Shown here: in pieces, positions 1 through 8,551 of the stretch
Layout of the letters: each line of letters starts with the position of its first letter
How positions within the stretch are numbered: position 1 is the stretch's first letter
Assembly: GCA_000283575.1 (NCBI GenBank)
Contig: AP012045.1
Location: forward strand, 1 to 60,586
Length of the DNA stretch: 60,586 nt
Source of the DNA: Oscillibacter valericigenes Sjm18-20
GTDB lineage: Bacteria > Bacillota > Clostridia > Oscillospirales > Oscillospiraceae
Reading direction: 5' to 3'
The notes under the pieces: model-generated
The model's database searches: none
What the model saw: only the letters and a program-made list of their open reading frames with translations
What the model was told of the DNA's origin: nothing
Position numbers and translations under genes: made by a program

Positions 1-1728
1 ATGTTAGGAACGTTTGGGACAAGCGCATATAAATCCGAACAGGATTTTAAAACGCCCCAAGACTATTTGAAATACATGTTTGAAGATATAGACGGTTTTG
101 CAACACGTAGTACCATCCGGCACAGCAATGATGGAATTACCTCTTTTTTGGAATCGTTTTATAAACACGACAGGCTTATTTACAAAAACCGTTATTTCAA
201 TTGCCCAGATACTTACATATCAATGAATACCTACTGTTCCAAAAGAAACGATAAAAAGCCCGAAAGCGGTCGAAAGGTTTCAAACGTAAAACGGCTTAAC
301 GCCCTCTATGTGGACTTAGACTGTTACAAAATTGGAATGACACAAGAACAGGTTCTTTTTGCGCTTGAAGAAGATTGCTTTGGACATTCAATTCCAGTCC
401 CGACTTTTGTAATCAATAGCGGTAGGGGACTTTATCTTATATGGAAACTCAAAAACGAGGACAGAAATGCGCTCCCGCGCTGGGAAAGCGTTGAAGAATA
501 CTTGTTTTCACAATGCAGAGATTTTAACGCTGACCCACAGGCGCTTGATGCAGCCCGAATACTGCGCGTACCGTTCACCGTGAATAGCAATAACAATGCT
601 TCTGTTAGTATTATGCGCTTCACTGACGTATCTTATACACTTTATGAAATTTCTCAAGAATTTTCTATTAAGGCTACGGCAAAAAAATACAAGGACAAAA
701 ACCCTGAACGAATTGTCCATCCATACGGAGAAGCAACGGAGCGCCAGCGCCAGATAGCAACGTTGATAGCAGATGAAAAGGGATTGAAACTGCCGGATTT
801 CAGCAATTATAAAGCCACTTTTGACTTTATTGCCGAAAATCCGCTTACTCACCGTGAGGAAAAGCGGAACAATGTAGTGCTTTTTGCCAAAGCAAAAAAC
901 ATTTATACTATGCTGGATGGGCGCTGCAAAGACCTTTTCCGGCTGTTTTCCATGCGTAAAGGGAAAGACTGCTGCCGTGAATACGCTCTGTTTCTGTGCC
1001 GTTTATGGACAAGCGAACGTACAAACGATTTTCAAAAGGCAATAGATGTAACTATGTCACTAAACGCCAGCTTTGACGTGCCTTTTACTGAAGATTATGT
1101 TATGACGCGAACGAAAAGCGCCGAAAAAAAAATCAAATCCGGTAAGACCTATTATTACAGCACGAAAAAAATTATCATGGCACTAAATATCACAACAGAA
1201 GAACAGGAGCAGCTTACATATCTTTGCCATTCACAATGCAGTGAAAAAATTCGTCGCAAAAAAAACAATCGGAAAACCTATTTAATGCGTCTTGAAAAGA
1301 ATGGAGTGGAGACGAAGAAAAACACCGTGAGTAAGCGCCGCGAACATATTGCTGCGCTTCTAGCGGATGGAAAAAATAAAAATGAAATATGTGCGGCGTT
1401 GCATATCAGCACAAGAACATATGACAGAGATAAGGCCGCAATTGTCGCCAGCGGCTTGTTAGAGCGCGTTAGAGACGGGTTTAAGGCAGCTAGGGATATT
1501 GTTGCCGCCACAGCAGAAAACGCCGTGGCGGGGCTTTCTGCTGCCCTCAAAAGGACGCCCGAAACTGCCAGGAATATTTTTAAAACTATCCAAAGAGCCG
1601 TTTCGCCAAATATTAAGTCTACCTATTATAAGAGAACAGCCATAGGCTGTTCCGCTTGCGCGGGTGATCTGGATACCCCCGTCGCGGTGCAGCTTGCCTT
1701 GTGGGACTGTGACATTGACACATCTTGA
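1..1728 (+). CDS. AEP-type primase, probable plasmid replication initiator (Rep)
   Basis: Encodes 575 residues. Residues about 100-200 carry three motifs of archaeo-eukaryotic primases as found in RepB'-type plasmid primases: VDLD (acidic pair D105 and D107), NSGRGLYLIW (139-148), and DPQALDAARILRVPFTVN (178-195). A helix-turn-helix-like stretch lies at about 448-485. The expected role is priming or initiating plasmid replication on single-stranded DNA. The start is supported by a ribosome site at the far end of the window (60571-60578) if the molecule is circular. Hairpins upstream at 60169-60318 could be its priming sites. One CTCACCGTGAG operator lies in frame inside it. The primase fold call is fairly secure; the initiator role is inferred from position. 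Confidence 0.72.
   Translation: MLGTFGTSAYKSEQDFKTPQDYLKYMFEDIDGFATRSTIRHSNDGITSFLESFYKHDRLIYKNRYFNCPDTYISMNTYCSKRNDKKPESGRKVSNVKRLNALYVDLDCYKIGMTQEQVLFALEEDCFGHSIPVPTFVINSGRGLYLIWKLKNEDRNALPRWESVEEYLFSQCRDFNADPQALDAARILRVPFTVNSNNNASVSIMRFTDVSYTLYEISQEFSIKATAKKYKDKNPERIVHPYGEATERQRQIATLIADEKGLKLPDFSNYKATFDFIAENPLTHREEKRNNVVLFAKAKNIYTMLDGRCKDLFRLFSMRKGKDCCREYALFLCRLWTSERTNDFQKAIDVTMSLNASFDVPFTEDYVMTRTKSAEKKIKSGKTYYYSTKKIIMALNITTEEQEQLTYLCHSQCSEKIRRKKNNRKTYLMRLEKNGVETKKNTVSKRREHIAALLADGKNKNEICAALHISTRTYDRDKAAIVASGLLERVRDGFKAARDIVAATAENAVAGLSAALKRTPETARNIFKTIQRAVSPNIKSTYYKRTAIGCSACAGDLDTPVAVQLALWDCDIDTS
848..858. promoter_or_regulatory. CTCAC-S-GTGAG operator, site 1
   Basis: Exact CTCACCGTGAG inside the primase gene, read there as Thr-His-Arg-Glu. 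A degenerate half-matching copy (CACCGTGAG) lies at 1323-1331. Confidence 0.8.
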
Positions 1729-2159
1729 CTAGCGGCTTTACGGCGGCACAGCCGCACGGAGATTTTCTTCTTGCCGCTTGAAGCCCCCCGGTTGGAAGCT
1801 GCGTCCTGCTTCTTGCTGCCCTGAACGGGCAGAGAGAACGAAGCGGGGGAAGCGGTAATAACGGCGCGGAGCGCCGAGCCTACGGAAAGCCTGTCAGCCT
1901 GTCAAGCGTCTTTCGCGGCATAACCGCCTACGGCTTTTATTCCACGGAACGCTTGACCGTCAGACCTCATGCGGCGCTTCCGGCTACGCCGAAACCGAAG
2001 CTGATTGATAAATCAATCGGGCATCGGTATTCGTCTTGCCATTGTACCGCATGAGCCGTCTTTCTCCGGCAGGAGCAACAGGGGCTACGCGCCCCTGTAC
2101 GACCCGCGACCTCATCAAAGCTGATTGAACCGCCACGGGCGGGGCAGTCCCGGCCTGTC

Positions 2160-2170
2160 CTCACCGTGAG
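2160..2170. promoter_or_regulatory. CTCAC-S-GTGAG operator, site 2
   Basis: Exact CTCACCGTGAG in repeat copy A, ending 30 bp before the -35 of the promoter at 2201. Confidence 0.85.
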
Positions 2171-2200
2171 TAAATAAACTGCCTGACAACATAATAACAC

Positions 2201-2229
2201 TTGACAACGTATGTACAAAGTGCTATAAT
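2201..2229 (+). promoter_or_regulatory. TATGTACA-family promoter 1
   Basis: TTGACA, a 17-bp spacer containing ACGTATGTACA and an extended-10 TGC, then TATAAT. It drives the gene at 2280 from the end of repeat copy A. Confidence 0.92.
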
Positions 2230-2279
2230 GAAGAATGTAAAGAGAACCAAGCTATACGTTTTGAAAGGCGGTTTTTATT

Positions 2280-2795
2280 ATGGTAAAATGTTTTGCTAAG
2301 TACATGCGCTGTGGGAAACACGTTCTCTCTCAGGTAACGGAGCAGAAATATTCTCTTATTGAGGATATGAACGCGGAAAAAGAAACGGTTAGGGCTGTTT
2401 CAATGGATAATTGGAAGCGTTACCAGCTTTTACGGGCATGGGTTCAGAACTACGACCATTTGGCGGGATTTAAAGAGCGTTTCACTGGTGACATTGAAGA
2501 ATGCAAATCGGAAATGCGGGGTTATGAGACGGAATTGCGCGTTGATTCTGTTTCTCCGTGTGATAAAATTCGTTTTATAACTTCCGATTATAAGGAAAAG
2601 TTCAAAGTGACAGACCTTTCCAACATTCTTATTAACGGGAAAGTGGCGCGGGTTGCTTATTTGGACGAGTACCATTTTACTTTTGTGGATACTGTCAGTA
2701 CGCGCTTGTATGGCGGCTGTTTCCATATCTGCCAGTTTGCGGAAATATGCGAAAAAAACAGAGTTTCCGTTGAACCAATTAAAAAGGGAAGCTGA
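2280..2795 (+). CDS. Hypothetical protein, 171 aa
   Basis: I do not recognise the family. The protein is soluble, charged and cysteine-poor, with a predicted helical first half and a more strand-like second half from about residue 95. The ATG follows GAAAGGCGG with 8-nt spacing, in a leader shared with the genes at 14261 and 51972. It stands alone between a strong promoter and a strong terminator, just before the partition genes, so it is a monocistronic plasmid-backbone gene. Function unknown. Confidence 0.7.
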   Translation: MVKCFAKYMRCGKHVLSQVTEQKYSLIEDMNAEKETVRAVSMDNWKRYQLLRAWVQNYDHLAGFKERFTGDIEECKSEMRGYETELRVDSVSPCDKIRFITSDYKEKFKVTDLSNILINGKVARVAYLDEYHFTFVDTVSTRLYGGCFHICQFAEICEKNRVSVEPIKKGS

Positions 2796-2803
2796 TCGTA
2801 TTA

Positions 2804-2814
2804 CTCACCGTGAG
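2804..2814. promoter_or_regulatory. CTCAC-S-GTGAG operator, site 3
   Basis: Exact CTCACCGTGAG in the gap before parA, directly preceding the terminator at 2816. Confidence 0.85.
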
Positions 2815-2815
2815 G

Positions 2816-2840
2816 ACGGGCGGCAACTGCCGCCCGTTTC
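2816..2840 (+). terminator. Hairpin terminator after the 171-aa gene
   Basis: ACGGGCGGC pairs with GCCGCCCGT around an AACT loop. Only a short T tract follows, so efficiency is uncertain. Confidence 0.65.
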
Positions 2841-2897
2841 AGTGGTGAAAGCGTTATGACATTTAACGGCCAAAAAAATAATATTTCCAATTTACAC

Positions 2898-2926
2898 TTG
2901 ACAACATATGTACATAGTGCTATAAT
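2898..2926 (+). promoter_or_regulatory. TATGTACA-family promoter 2 (parAB)
   Basis: TTGACA-N17-TATAAT, with the spacer holding the perfect palindrome TATGTACATA. It drives parA and parB. Confidence 0.92.
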
Positions 2927-2965
2927 GAATAATGTAAAGAGGACATGAAAGCGAGGTATTTAGGC

Positions 2966-3760
2966 ATGGTAAACAAAGTCGCATTTATTAACGGAAAAGG
3001 CGGTTGCGGTAAGACAACTTCCATTTTCCACGTTTCGGGGGTTCTTGCAAAAGCGGGGGAAAAGGTGCTGGTAATTGACCTTGACAAACAGCGTAATACC
3101 ACTGATACCTTGCTTATGAACACGGACAAGCCTGAAAAAACAGTTCTTGAGTTCATGCAGGGGACGGCAAGCGCACAAGAAGCCACCGCAGAAGCACTTT
3201 TCCAGAGCCGGGGGAACGCCAACCCTAAGTATTACAACGTTGACTGCATGGCGGCAAGCGTTTCACTGGAAGATGAAGCCCTTTTGAGTGCCGTAGATGC
3301 GGCGCGGTTCGGTTCGGAATTGGATGCGTATATTAACAAGCGGGGCTATACGTGGGTGCTTGTTGATATGCCGCCGTCCTCTAAGGAGTTAAACAAAATC
3401 TGCTTTTCTAGCGTTGTTGATTATGTTATTGTTCCGTTTTCGTCCGATATGTACAGCGTCAGCGGCTACGGTGACATTATGAATACGGTTCAAGACGCGA
3501 GAACGTTCAACCCAAATCTAAATATTTTGGGTGTATATCTTTCACGGTATATGAAGAATTGCGCGGTTGACCGCTACATCAAGGAGCAGCTTGAAGCGTA
3601 CAATACATTCATCCCTGTGCAAATTCCTCTCGCAGCTGACGTGAGGGAAGCGGTTATGTTTGGAAGACCGATTAGCTATTATAAGATGCTTTCCGATAGC
3701 CGGACGGCTTATGAAAACCTTGTTGAAGTAATGACGCGCCGCATTAAGGCGTTCCAATAA
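2966..3760 (+). CDS. parA: ParA-type partition ATPase
   Basis: A 264-residue P-loop ATPase of the MinD/ParA family that would position plasmid copies on the nucleoid with ParB. The deviant Walker A GKGGCGKTT is at residues 10-18, Walker A' VLVIDLDKQRN follows near 40, and Walker B WVLVDMPPS lies near 130. I chose the ATG at 2966 because GCGAGG sits 9 nt upstream; the ATG at 2945 has its ribosome site only 2 nt away. The short N-terminus, without a DNA-binding extension, resembles type Ib or chromosomal ParA. The gene is 13 nt upstream of parB under the shared promoter at 2898. Confidence 0.92.
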   Translation: MVNKVAFINGKGGCGKTTSIFHVSGVLAKAGEKVLVIDLDKQRNTTDTLLMNTDKPEKTVLEFMQGTASAQEATAEALFQSRGNANPKYYNVDCMAASVSLEDEALLSAVDAARFGSELDAYINKRGYTWVLVDMPPSSKELNKICFSSVVDYVIVPFSSDMYSVSGYGDIMNTVQDARTFNPNLNILGVYLSRYMKNCAVDRYIKEQLEAYNTFIPVQIPLAADVREAVMFGRPISYYKMLSDSRTAYENLVEVMTRRIKAFQ

Positions 3761-3773
3761 AGGAGATAAAGAT

Positions 3774-5024
3774 ATGGCTAAGAATTTTGGAAGCGCTGGA
3801 AGCGCACAGAAGTTTGCAGAGGTTGCAAAGGTAAGCGCGGAAAAGGCTCAGGTTATCAGCGTGAAGCTGATTTCAAACGAAAACCTTGTTGATTATCCAA
3901 AGAATCATGAGGACGTGCAGGATACCGCCGACCTTGAAAATTCCATTCACGAATTGGGCTTTACAGACCCGATTGAGGTTACTTCTTACGGACAGCCGGA
4001 CGGCAAGTACATGATTGTGAGTGGACACCGCCGCCGTGCCGCTGGCGTGAAATGTGGCATTGAGACATTCCCTTGCATCGTTAAAAGCTTTGACAGCGAT
4101 AGCACGGTTTATAACTACGTTTTGCTTGCCAATAGCCAGCGTGACAGCGCAAAAGACCCACTGCTTTTCTGCAAGCGATACAAAATGCACGAAACCTATC
4201 TGAAAGACGGAAAGTTCAAGGGAAACATCCGCGAGGAAGTAGCAAAGCGGCTGGGTATTTCCGTACAACAGGCAGACCGGTATAACACTATGAACAAGGT
4301 TATTACCCCTGTGTGGGATATGGTGCGGGATGAAGCGGTTGGAATGTCGAGCGTAATGCCTATGGCAAGCCACAGCCCGGAAGAACAAGCCGAAATTCTT
4401 TCAATCATGCAGGAAGCGCTTGCAGAAAAGGTGCAACTTACCCGCGATACCGTCAAGATGATTGTTGACGCATACCGCGACGGGAAAAAGACGTGGGCGG
4501 CGGTTAAAGCGGAACAGACTGCTACCAGAGACAGCGGCTTGCCCTTGAATGCTTTTATGAACACTGAACCCAGCGAGACGCGCGACCCGGCAGAGAGCAA
4601 CAGAAACGGGGAAGTTCGACGCGAGTTTGACCCTGTTGCCGCCAACGCTGACGCAATGGATAACGATAAAGCGGAGTGGGAGCGCCAGCAACAGGAACGG
4701 GAACAGGGCGGCGAACAGCAGGAGCAGGACGGGGATAATGCGGGCGAGGAAGCCGAAAAGGAAAAAAAGCCGAAGCTGACAGAAGAAGAAGAAGAAGCCA
4801 AGAGAGCCAAGGATATTCTTAAATGCCTGAACAAACTGGACACCTGCATCAGTAACGTGTACACGTTTGAAAGCACCGAGGAAGCCGAGGAAACAATGAG
4901 GGGCATTCAGAAGTCTTTTGTCGCAATCGTCGATGAACTGTACAGCATTTCCCGCGAATACAAGCTAGATGATACATTCAAGGAACTGCTTGCGGATATG
5001 ACAAAAAAGTGCGGTGAATATTAA
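3774..5024 (+). CDS. parB: ParB/KorB-family DNA-binding partition protein
   Basis: A 416-residue ParB-superfamily protein. The N-terminal domain holds the CTP-binding box SGHRRRAAG (83-91). A helix-turn-helix region lies at about 150-180 (VAKRLGISVQQADRY). A long Gln/Glu/Lys-rich linker precedes a C-terminal helical domain likely to dimerise. Length and layout resemble KorB-like ParBs. Cofactor of ParA; the centromere is not identified, but the dispersed CTCAC-S-GTGAG palindromes are my candidate targets (inference). It ends with a strong terminator. Confidence 0.9.
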   Translation: MAKNFGSAGSAQKFAEVAKVSAEKAQVISVKLISNENLVDYPKNHEDVQDTADLENSIHELGFTDPIEVTSYGQPDGKYMIVSGHRRRAAGVKCGIETFPCIVKSFDSDSTVYNYVLLANSQRDSAKDPLLFCKRYKMHETYLKDGKFKGNIREEVAKRLGISVQQADRYNTMNKVITPVWDMVRDEAVGMSSVMPMASHSPEEQAEILSIMQEALAEKVQLTRDTVKMIVDAYRDGKKTWAAVKAEQTATRDSGLPLNAFMNTEPSETRDPAESNRNGEVRREFDPVAANADAMDNDKAEWERQQQEREQGGEQQEQDGDNAGEEAEKEKKPKLTEEEEEAKRAKDILKCLNKLDTCISNVYTFESTEEAEETMRGIQKSFVAIVDELYSISREYKLDDTFKELLADMTKKCGEY

Positions 5025-5035
5025 GAGAAAGGAAA

Positions 5036-5063
5036 GCGGGGCGGGCTATAAAGCCCGCCCCGC
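5036..5063 (+). terminator. GC-rich hairpin after parB
   Basis: An 11-bp perfect stem, GCGGGGCGGGC with its complement, around a TATAAA loop. No T tract follows, so it may be an RNA-stability hairpin instead. Confidence 0.6.
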
Positions 5064-5071
5064 AGTGAACT

Positions 5072-5467
5072 ATGTGTGAAATAAAACAAAATCAAAAAGA
5101 TATGCGGTGCGTAACTGCATTACCTATTTTAAATAATAGCCCAAACAGATATATTAGATTTTTTCTTATGCAGCATATCAATGAATGTTTGGACGATAAT
5201 AACGATGCACTTAACAGAGTTTTCGATTACATTATCAGTGACGGCTTTGATGTTTCAAACGTTGGATTGTTTGAAATTCCGACCGATGGTGTGTATGTCT
5301 TTTGCATTAAATCAGAGCCGGACATAGAATTTGCTGTTTTTGCAAGGCAAGGTATGCCAGTCACAGCGGGCTACTTCACTAACGACGAAATTTATACGGA
5401 TTCTATTTCCTCGGCAATAGACGGGTACAAACAATTCTGCGCAGAATTTAAGGGCGGTAAGAAATGA
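5072..5467 (+). CDS. Hypothetical protein, 131 aa
   Basis: Unrecognised, mildly acidic soluble protein. No clear ribosome site precedes the ATG at 5072; an internal ATG at 5102 also lacks one, so the start is uncertain. It lies just after the parB hairpin and overlaps the next gene by 4 nt, so the two are probably translationally coupled. Codon use is more AT-rich than parAB, like the following small genes. Confidence 0.55.
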   Translation: MCEIKQNQKDMRCVTALPILNNSPNRYIRFFLMQHINECLDDNNDALNRVFDYIISDGFDVSNVGLFEIPTDGVYVFCIKSEPDIEFAVFARQGMPVTAGYFTNDEIYTDSISSAIDGYKQFCAEFKGGKK

Positions 5468-5739
5468 ATCGAACGGCAAAAAAAATGCTTAAATTAGTTA
5501 AATCAAAAGGGGTATTAGTTGAAATAATGGAGAAAGGTACTCCGTTTATTTTTACAATGCACCCGGAATACAAAAACGATTTAGGCGCAGTAGCGATTAA
5601 AAACCTTTTTGGGGTTATAACAGATGTATACCTTGCTTACGAGGATTTTGACGGAACTATCAAATATTATGATTATCCTCAAATAACAGAAAAAATTGCA
5701 AAAAAATGCGCAACGGACAACCATGATCGTAAGTTATGA
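5464..5739 (+). CDS. Hypothetical protein, 91 aa
   Basis: Unrecognised small protein with a basic N-terminus (MNRTAKKMLKLVKSKG) and a mixed alpha/beta body. ATGA overlap with the previous stop suggests coupling. It is the last gene before the promoter at 5761. No motif supports a function. Confidence 0.6.
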   Translation: MNRTAKKMLKLVKSKGVLVEIMEKGTPFIFTMHPEYKNDLGAVAIKNLFGVITDVYLAYEDFDGTIKYYDYPQITEKIAKKCATDNHDRKL

Positions 5740-5760
5740 CTGCCAAATGCAAGGTTACAC

Positions 5761-5789
5761 TTGACAATGTATGTACATAATGCTATAAT
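5761..5789 (+). promoter_or_regulatory. TATGTACA-family promoter 3
   Basis: TTGACA-N17-TATAAT with spacer palindrome TATGTACATA. It drives the ribbon-helix-helix protein at 5864. Confidence 0.92.
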
Positions 5790-5805
5790 TACAAACGCAA
5801 CCATA

Positions 5806-5816
5806 CTCACCGTGAG
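5806..5816. promoter_or_regulatory. CTCAC-S-GTGAG operator, site 4
   Basis: Exact CTCACCGTGAG lying 16 bp downstream of the -10 element. Occupancy here could block the promoter at 5761 directly. Confidence 0.88.
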
Positions 5817-5863
5817 GACGGTATTTGTATTTAAGAAGTCTCTTTCTTGAAAGGATGAATAAT

Positions 5864-6193
5864 ATGGCAAAAAATGATTATCTCTCTTTGCGGGTGAACA
5901 AGGAACTGAAAGAGACTTTTTATGAGTTCTGCCGTTTAAAGGGATTTACGGCTGGAAAGGCAATGAAACTGTTTGCTCGGCAATTTTCAAAAGATGATGT
6001 TATTCCTTTTCCATTGGACGTAAACAGAACGTACAAGGATGAAAATTTTGTCCGGGTGAGTATTCACATGGACTATGATACTCGAATGGAGTTCTTTGCT
6101 GCTTGCGACAAATACGGGCTTCCTATGAGCATCATTGTACGCGGATTCATGGACTACTGTGTTACTCATGACAGTTTTCCTTATACACTTTAA
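5864..6193 (+). CDS. Tandem ribbon-helix-helix-like regulator candidate
   Basis: A 109-residue protein with two similar halves. Each half starts with a short strand (YLSLRVN; VRVSIHM) followed by two helices, as in ribbon-helix-helix DNA-binding proteins. Start chosen at 5864 because GAAAGGA is 8 nt upstream; the in-frame ATG at 5855 overlaps that site. Its promoter carries both plasmid-wide operator types, which fits an autoregulated repressor. It is one of several candidates for the TATGTACA-binding factor. A related tandem protein is at 17385. The fold is inferred from pattern only. Confidence 0.6.
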   Translation: MAKNDYLSLRVNKELKETFYEFCRLKGFTAGKAMKLFARQFSKDDVIPFPLDVNRTYKDENFVRVSIHMDYDTRMEFFAACDKYGLPMSIIVRGFMDYCVTHDSFPYTL

Positions 6194-6217
6194 AACTAAA
6201 AGAGGGGTTAGGGTTAT

Positions 6218-6511
6218 ATGAATCAAATCGAGAAAAAGATTGAGAAAATGGAACTTGATAAACTTTGCATTATAGCATTTTCCAGCGTAAGTTTTTTAGT
6301 AGTCTCAATGATAATAGTGGCCTGTATAACCCTGATTCAAAGTTTAGGACTTGCTCAGTGGCTTGTCATATCTACTAAGATTTTGGCAATTATCGCATTT
6401 TCTGTTTTCTTTATACGAATCATTATAATTACAAAGAACGGAATTGCCCGAATAAACAAGGATATAGAAAAGATGTATGAAAGTAGCGATGGTAGCGACA
6501 GCTGCAAATAA
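6218..6511 (+). CDS. Small membrane protein, 97 aa
   Basis: Two hydrophobic spans at about residues 17-42 and 48-70, flanked by charged ends; the N-terminus is amphipathic (MNQIEKKIEKMELDK). GAGGGG lies upstream of the ATG. It is co-transcribed with the ribbon-helix-helix gene and followed directly by a long repeat. Family unknown. Confidence 0.65.
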   Translation: MNQIEKKIEKMELDKLCIIAFSSVSFLVVSMIIVACITLIQSLGLAQWLVISTKILAIIAFSVFFIRIIIITKNGIARINKDIEKMYESSDGSDSCK

Positions 6512-7036
6512 CATAGAGAAAGCGCCCCAGCAACCGCTGGGGCGCTTCTGCGCGTATGCGAGGGTAAATTCACCTGCGGGGCTAGGAACGCCTTACAGAG
6601 CCGCTAACGCGGCTTTACGGCGGCACAGCCGCACGGAGATTTTCTTCTTGCCGCTTGAAGCCCCCCGGTTGGAAGCTGCGTCCTGCTTCTTGCTGCCCTG
6701 AACGGGCAGAGAGAACGAAGCGGGGGAAGCGGTAATAACGGCGCGGAGCGCCGAGCCTACGGAAAGCCTGTCAGCCTGTCAAGCGTCTTTCGCGGCATAA
6801 CCGCCTACGGCTTTTATTCCACGGAACGCTTGACCGTCAGACCTCATGCGGCGCTTCCGGCTACGCCGAAACCGAAGCTGATTGATAAATCAATCGGGCA
6901 TCGGTATTCGTCTTGCCATTGTACCGCATGAGCCGTCTTTCTCCGGCAGGAGCAACAGGGGCTACGCGCCCCTGTACGACCCGCGACCTCACCAAAGCTG
7001 ATTGAACCGCCACGGGCGGGGCAGTCCCGGCCTGTC

Positions 7037-7047
7037 CTCACCGTGAG
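7037..7047. promoter_or_regulatory. CTCAC-S-GTGAG operator, site 5
   Basis: Exact CTCACCGTGAG within repeat copy B, 30 bp before the -35. Confidence 0.85.
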
Positions 7048-7077
7048 TAAATAAACTGCCTGACAACATAATAACAC

Positions 7078-7106
7078 TTGACAACGTATGTACAAAGTGC
7101 TATAAT
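7078..7106 (+). promoter_or_regulatory. TATGTACA-family promoter 4
   Basis: TTGACA-N17-TATAAT at the end of repeat copy B. It drives the five small genes 7160-8832. Confidence 0.92.
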
Positions 7107-7159
7107 AATAATTGTAAAGAAGATTAAACGTTCTATTGAGTTTTAGAGGGGGAAGAACT

Positions 7160-7612
7160 ATGCCGGAGTTTCAGATTGGATGGAGAATTGTTGACCATGA
7201 CACGGAGTTTGTTAATAATGGTTTTGCGTGCGCCGCGTGGAGTGAAACCGTTCTTGTAAAAGCGGGACGTTACCCTGTCATGGCTGATAAATTTTTCTAT
7301 CATGAAAGGGACAAGCGCTATACTGATGAACTCGCAGACCTTACAATTAAGGTTGTTCTTCCGGGTGTAACTGTAAGTGATAATTTTCAGGCTCATTTCT
7401 GCGGGAATCCTATTGGAAGTTATGATAATAAAAAGAACGCGGGGTCATCAAATAGATATGTTGAAACTCCGTATTCTCACGCAGTAGCGAGAAGCATTCT
7501 TGACGGTAAGAGCAGCATTGAACTTCTTCCTGAGTTTGAAGCAAGAGAAATACCGTTTACTGGTTTTGATGGAGAACAACGCAAAACCTATGGTATTTTT
7601 AAAATTGTATAA
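7160..7612 (+). CDS. Hypothetical protein, 150 aa
   Basis: Unrecognised soluble protein with aromatic-rich N-terminal third. The ATG at 7160 follows GAGGGGGAAG, a better start than the upstream TTG at 7136. First gene of a five-gene operon (to 8832) closed by a terminator. The operon's last gene looks like a single-strand DNA-binding protein, so a DNA-processing link is possible but unsupported. Confidence 0.65.
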   Translation: MPEFQIGWRIVDHDTEFVNNGFACAAWSETVLVKAGRYPVMADKFFYHERDKRYTDELADLTIKVVLPGVTVSDNFQAHFCGNPIGSYDNKKNAGSSNRYVETPYSHAVARSILDGKSSIELLPEFEAREIPFTGFDGEQRKTYGIFKIV

Positions 7613-7647
7613 GCATCCATTTTATAAGGCTTTTGGAGGTAATGACC

Positions 7648-7824
7648 ATGAGAAACGATTATGTAGGATTTGAAATTCATCGTCCGGCGAACTCCCCAAC
7701 AGAGAACGGAGATTATTACGGGAAGACTCCAATTTTTGAACAGGCATTAAGCGCAGCAAAGGCCATTGGCGGCGCTTTGTACGGAATTACCGTAAGCGGG
7801 GAAAAGGTTTTTATCTGCTATTGA
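7648..7824 (+). CDS. Small hypothetical protein, 58 aa
   Basis: Short alpha/beta protein ending KVFICY. GGAGGT is 7 nt upstream of the ATG at 7648; the in-frame ATG at 7642 is too close to it. Unknown function; second gene of the operon. Confidence 0.6.
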   Translation: MRNDYVGFEIHRPANSPTENGDYYGKTPIFEQALSAAKAIGGALYGITVSGEKVFICY

Positions 7825-7882
7825 TTGCATGGCAGAGCGGCATTTTATGAGCATTTGAATGAGAAAACAGAGGTGTAGCCGC

Positions 7883-8122
7883 ATGAAAAAGTATATCGTT
7901 AGTTTTAACGGGGGATATGCTGAGACGGATGATATATCGTGTTTCGACTATGCCTATTATTATGTTGAAACAGCAAATGTCGATCCTAAAGAAGAATCTA
8001 TTCTTAAGCGGTGTAGCATTGGTAGCCAGAGAGAAAATGAGCATTTAGGAAATATTTTCAGAGAAAATAAGGTTCTTATAAATCCTTATTACAAGAAGCA
8101 AAGCAAATCAGCATTTCATTAA
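7883..8122 (+). CDS. Small hypothetical protein, 79 aa
   Basis: Tyrosine-rich small protein (MKKYIVSFNGGYAETDD). AGAGGTG precedes the ATG at 7883. It is AT-rich compared with the plasmid backbone. Family not recognised. Confidence 0.6.
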   Translation: MKKYIVSFNGGYAETDDISCFDYAYYYVETANVDPKEESILKRCSIGSQRENEHLGNIFRENKVLINPYYKKQSKSAFH

Positions 8123-8143
8123 GACTTTGAAGGAAGGCTTATA

Positions 8144-8551
8144 ATGTACGGTGAAGTATGGAAGGGGTTTATTATAGAATCAAAGCGGCATTATTTTACC
8201 TACGACGAGCAAAATTTATTTAGGTTGTCTGATAAAGATTATTTTAACACTAACACAAATTCAATGTGTATTTTCGACGGATTGGAATGTGATGAACAAG
8301 GGAAGATTTTGCTGGAAAATAATAGAGTAATAATGATAAACTCATGGTACACAATAAAGAATTATTTTGGCGATAAAAGCGGGAGACACAAACGCAATAA
8401 GAACTTTTATATTTATCAGAATAATTTCTATAACGATTATGGGGAAGCAATTAAAAATTTGTCGAGAGAAGCAAAGCGAGCTTTAATTGAATATCAAAAT
8501 ATCGGGGAAAAGGAAGGCTTATTATGTACGCGAAAAATGATAACTATGTGA
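8144..8551 (+). CDS. Hypothetical protein, 135 aa
   Basis: Unrecognised; rich in Tyr, Asn and Phe, with AT-rich codons. GAAGGAAGG precedes the ATG. The final 28 nt overlap the next gene in another frame, which suggests the last residues (LLCTRKMITM) arose by read-through into its start region. Confidence 0.6.
   Translation: MYGEVWKGFIIESKRHYFTYDEQNLFRLSDKDYFNTNTNSMCIFDGLECDEQGKILLENNRVIMINSWYTIKNYFGDKSGRHKRNKNFYIYQNNFYNDYGEAIKNLSREAKRALIEYQNIGEKEGLLCTRKMITM

Larger units (their letters stand above)
1732..2279. repeat. Long noncoding repeat, copy A (left end missing)
   Basis: Colinear with copies at 6520, 13624 and 51335 and nearly identical to them. It lacks the first 89 bp, including the terminal hairpin, because the rep gene end lies there instead. 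It contains many short GC-rich inverted repeats, an operator and a promoter. It continues through the leader and ribosome site to the start codon at 2280. An 83-codon minus-strand frame inside it recurs in every copy, but nothing suggests it is translated. Confidence 0.9.
6520..7106. repeat. Long noncoding repeat, copy B
   Basis: Begins with a 10-bp hairpin (GCGCCCCAGC, AACC loop), continues through about 500 bp of GC-rich inverted repeats, and ends exactly at TATAAT. After the -10 the sequence diverges from copies A, C and D, so the conserved unit is hairpin to promoter. It shares an ACCTCACC variant with copy D, where A and C have ACCTCATC. Confidence 0.92.

Noticed and set aside
508..852. 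Minus-strand ORFs across rep, parB, virB4, ArdC-like and other genes
   Set aside because: They are antisense shadows of well-supported genes and lack ribosome sites.
848..858. CTCACSGTGAG as a restriction or methylation recognition site
   Set aside because: No restriction or methyltransferase gene in the window, and dense even spacing on a plasmid argues for a bound structural or regulatory protein.
1967..2218. 83-codon minus-strand ORF repeated in all four long repeats (also 6844-7095, 13948-14199, 51659-51910)
   Set aside because: It occurs only because the repeat is copied; no ribosome site, odd composition, and the opposite strand carries operator and promoter.
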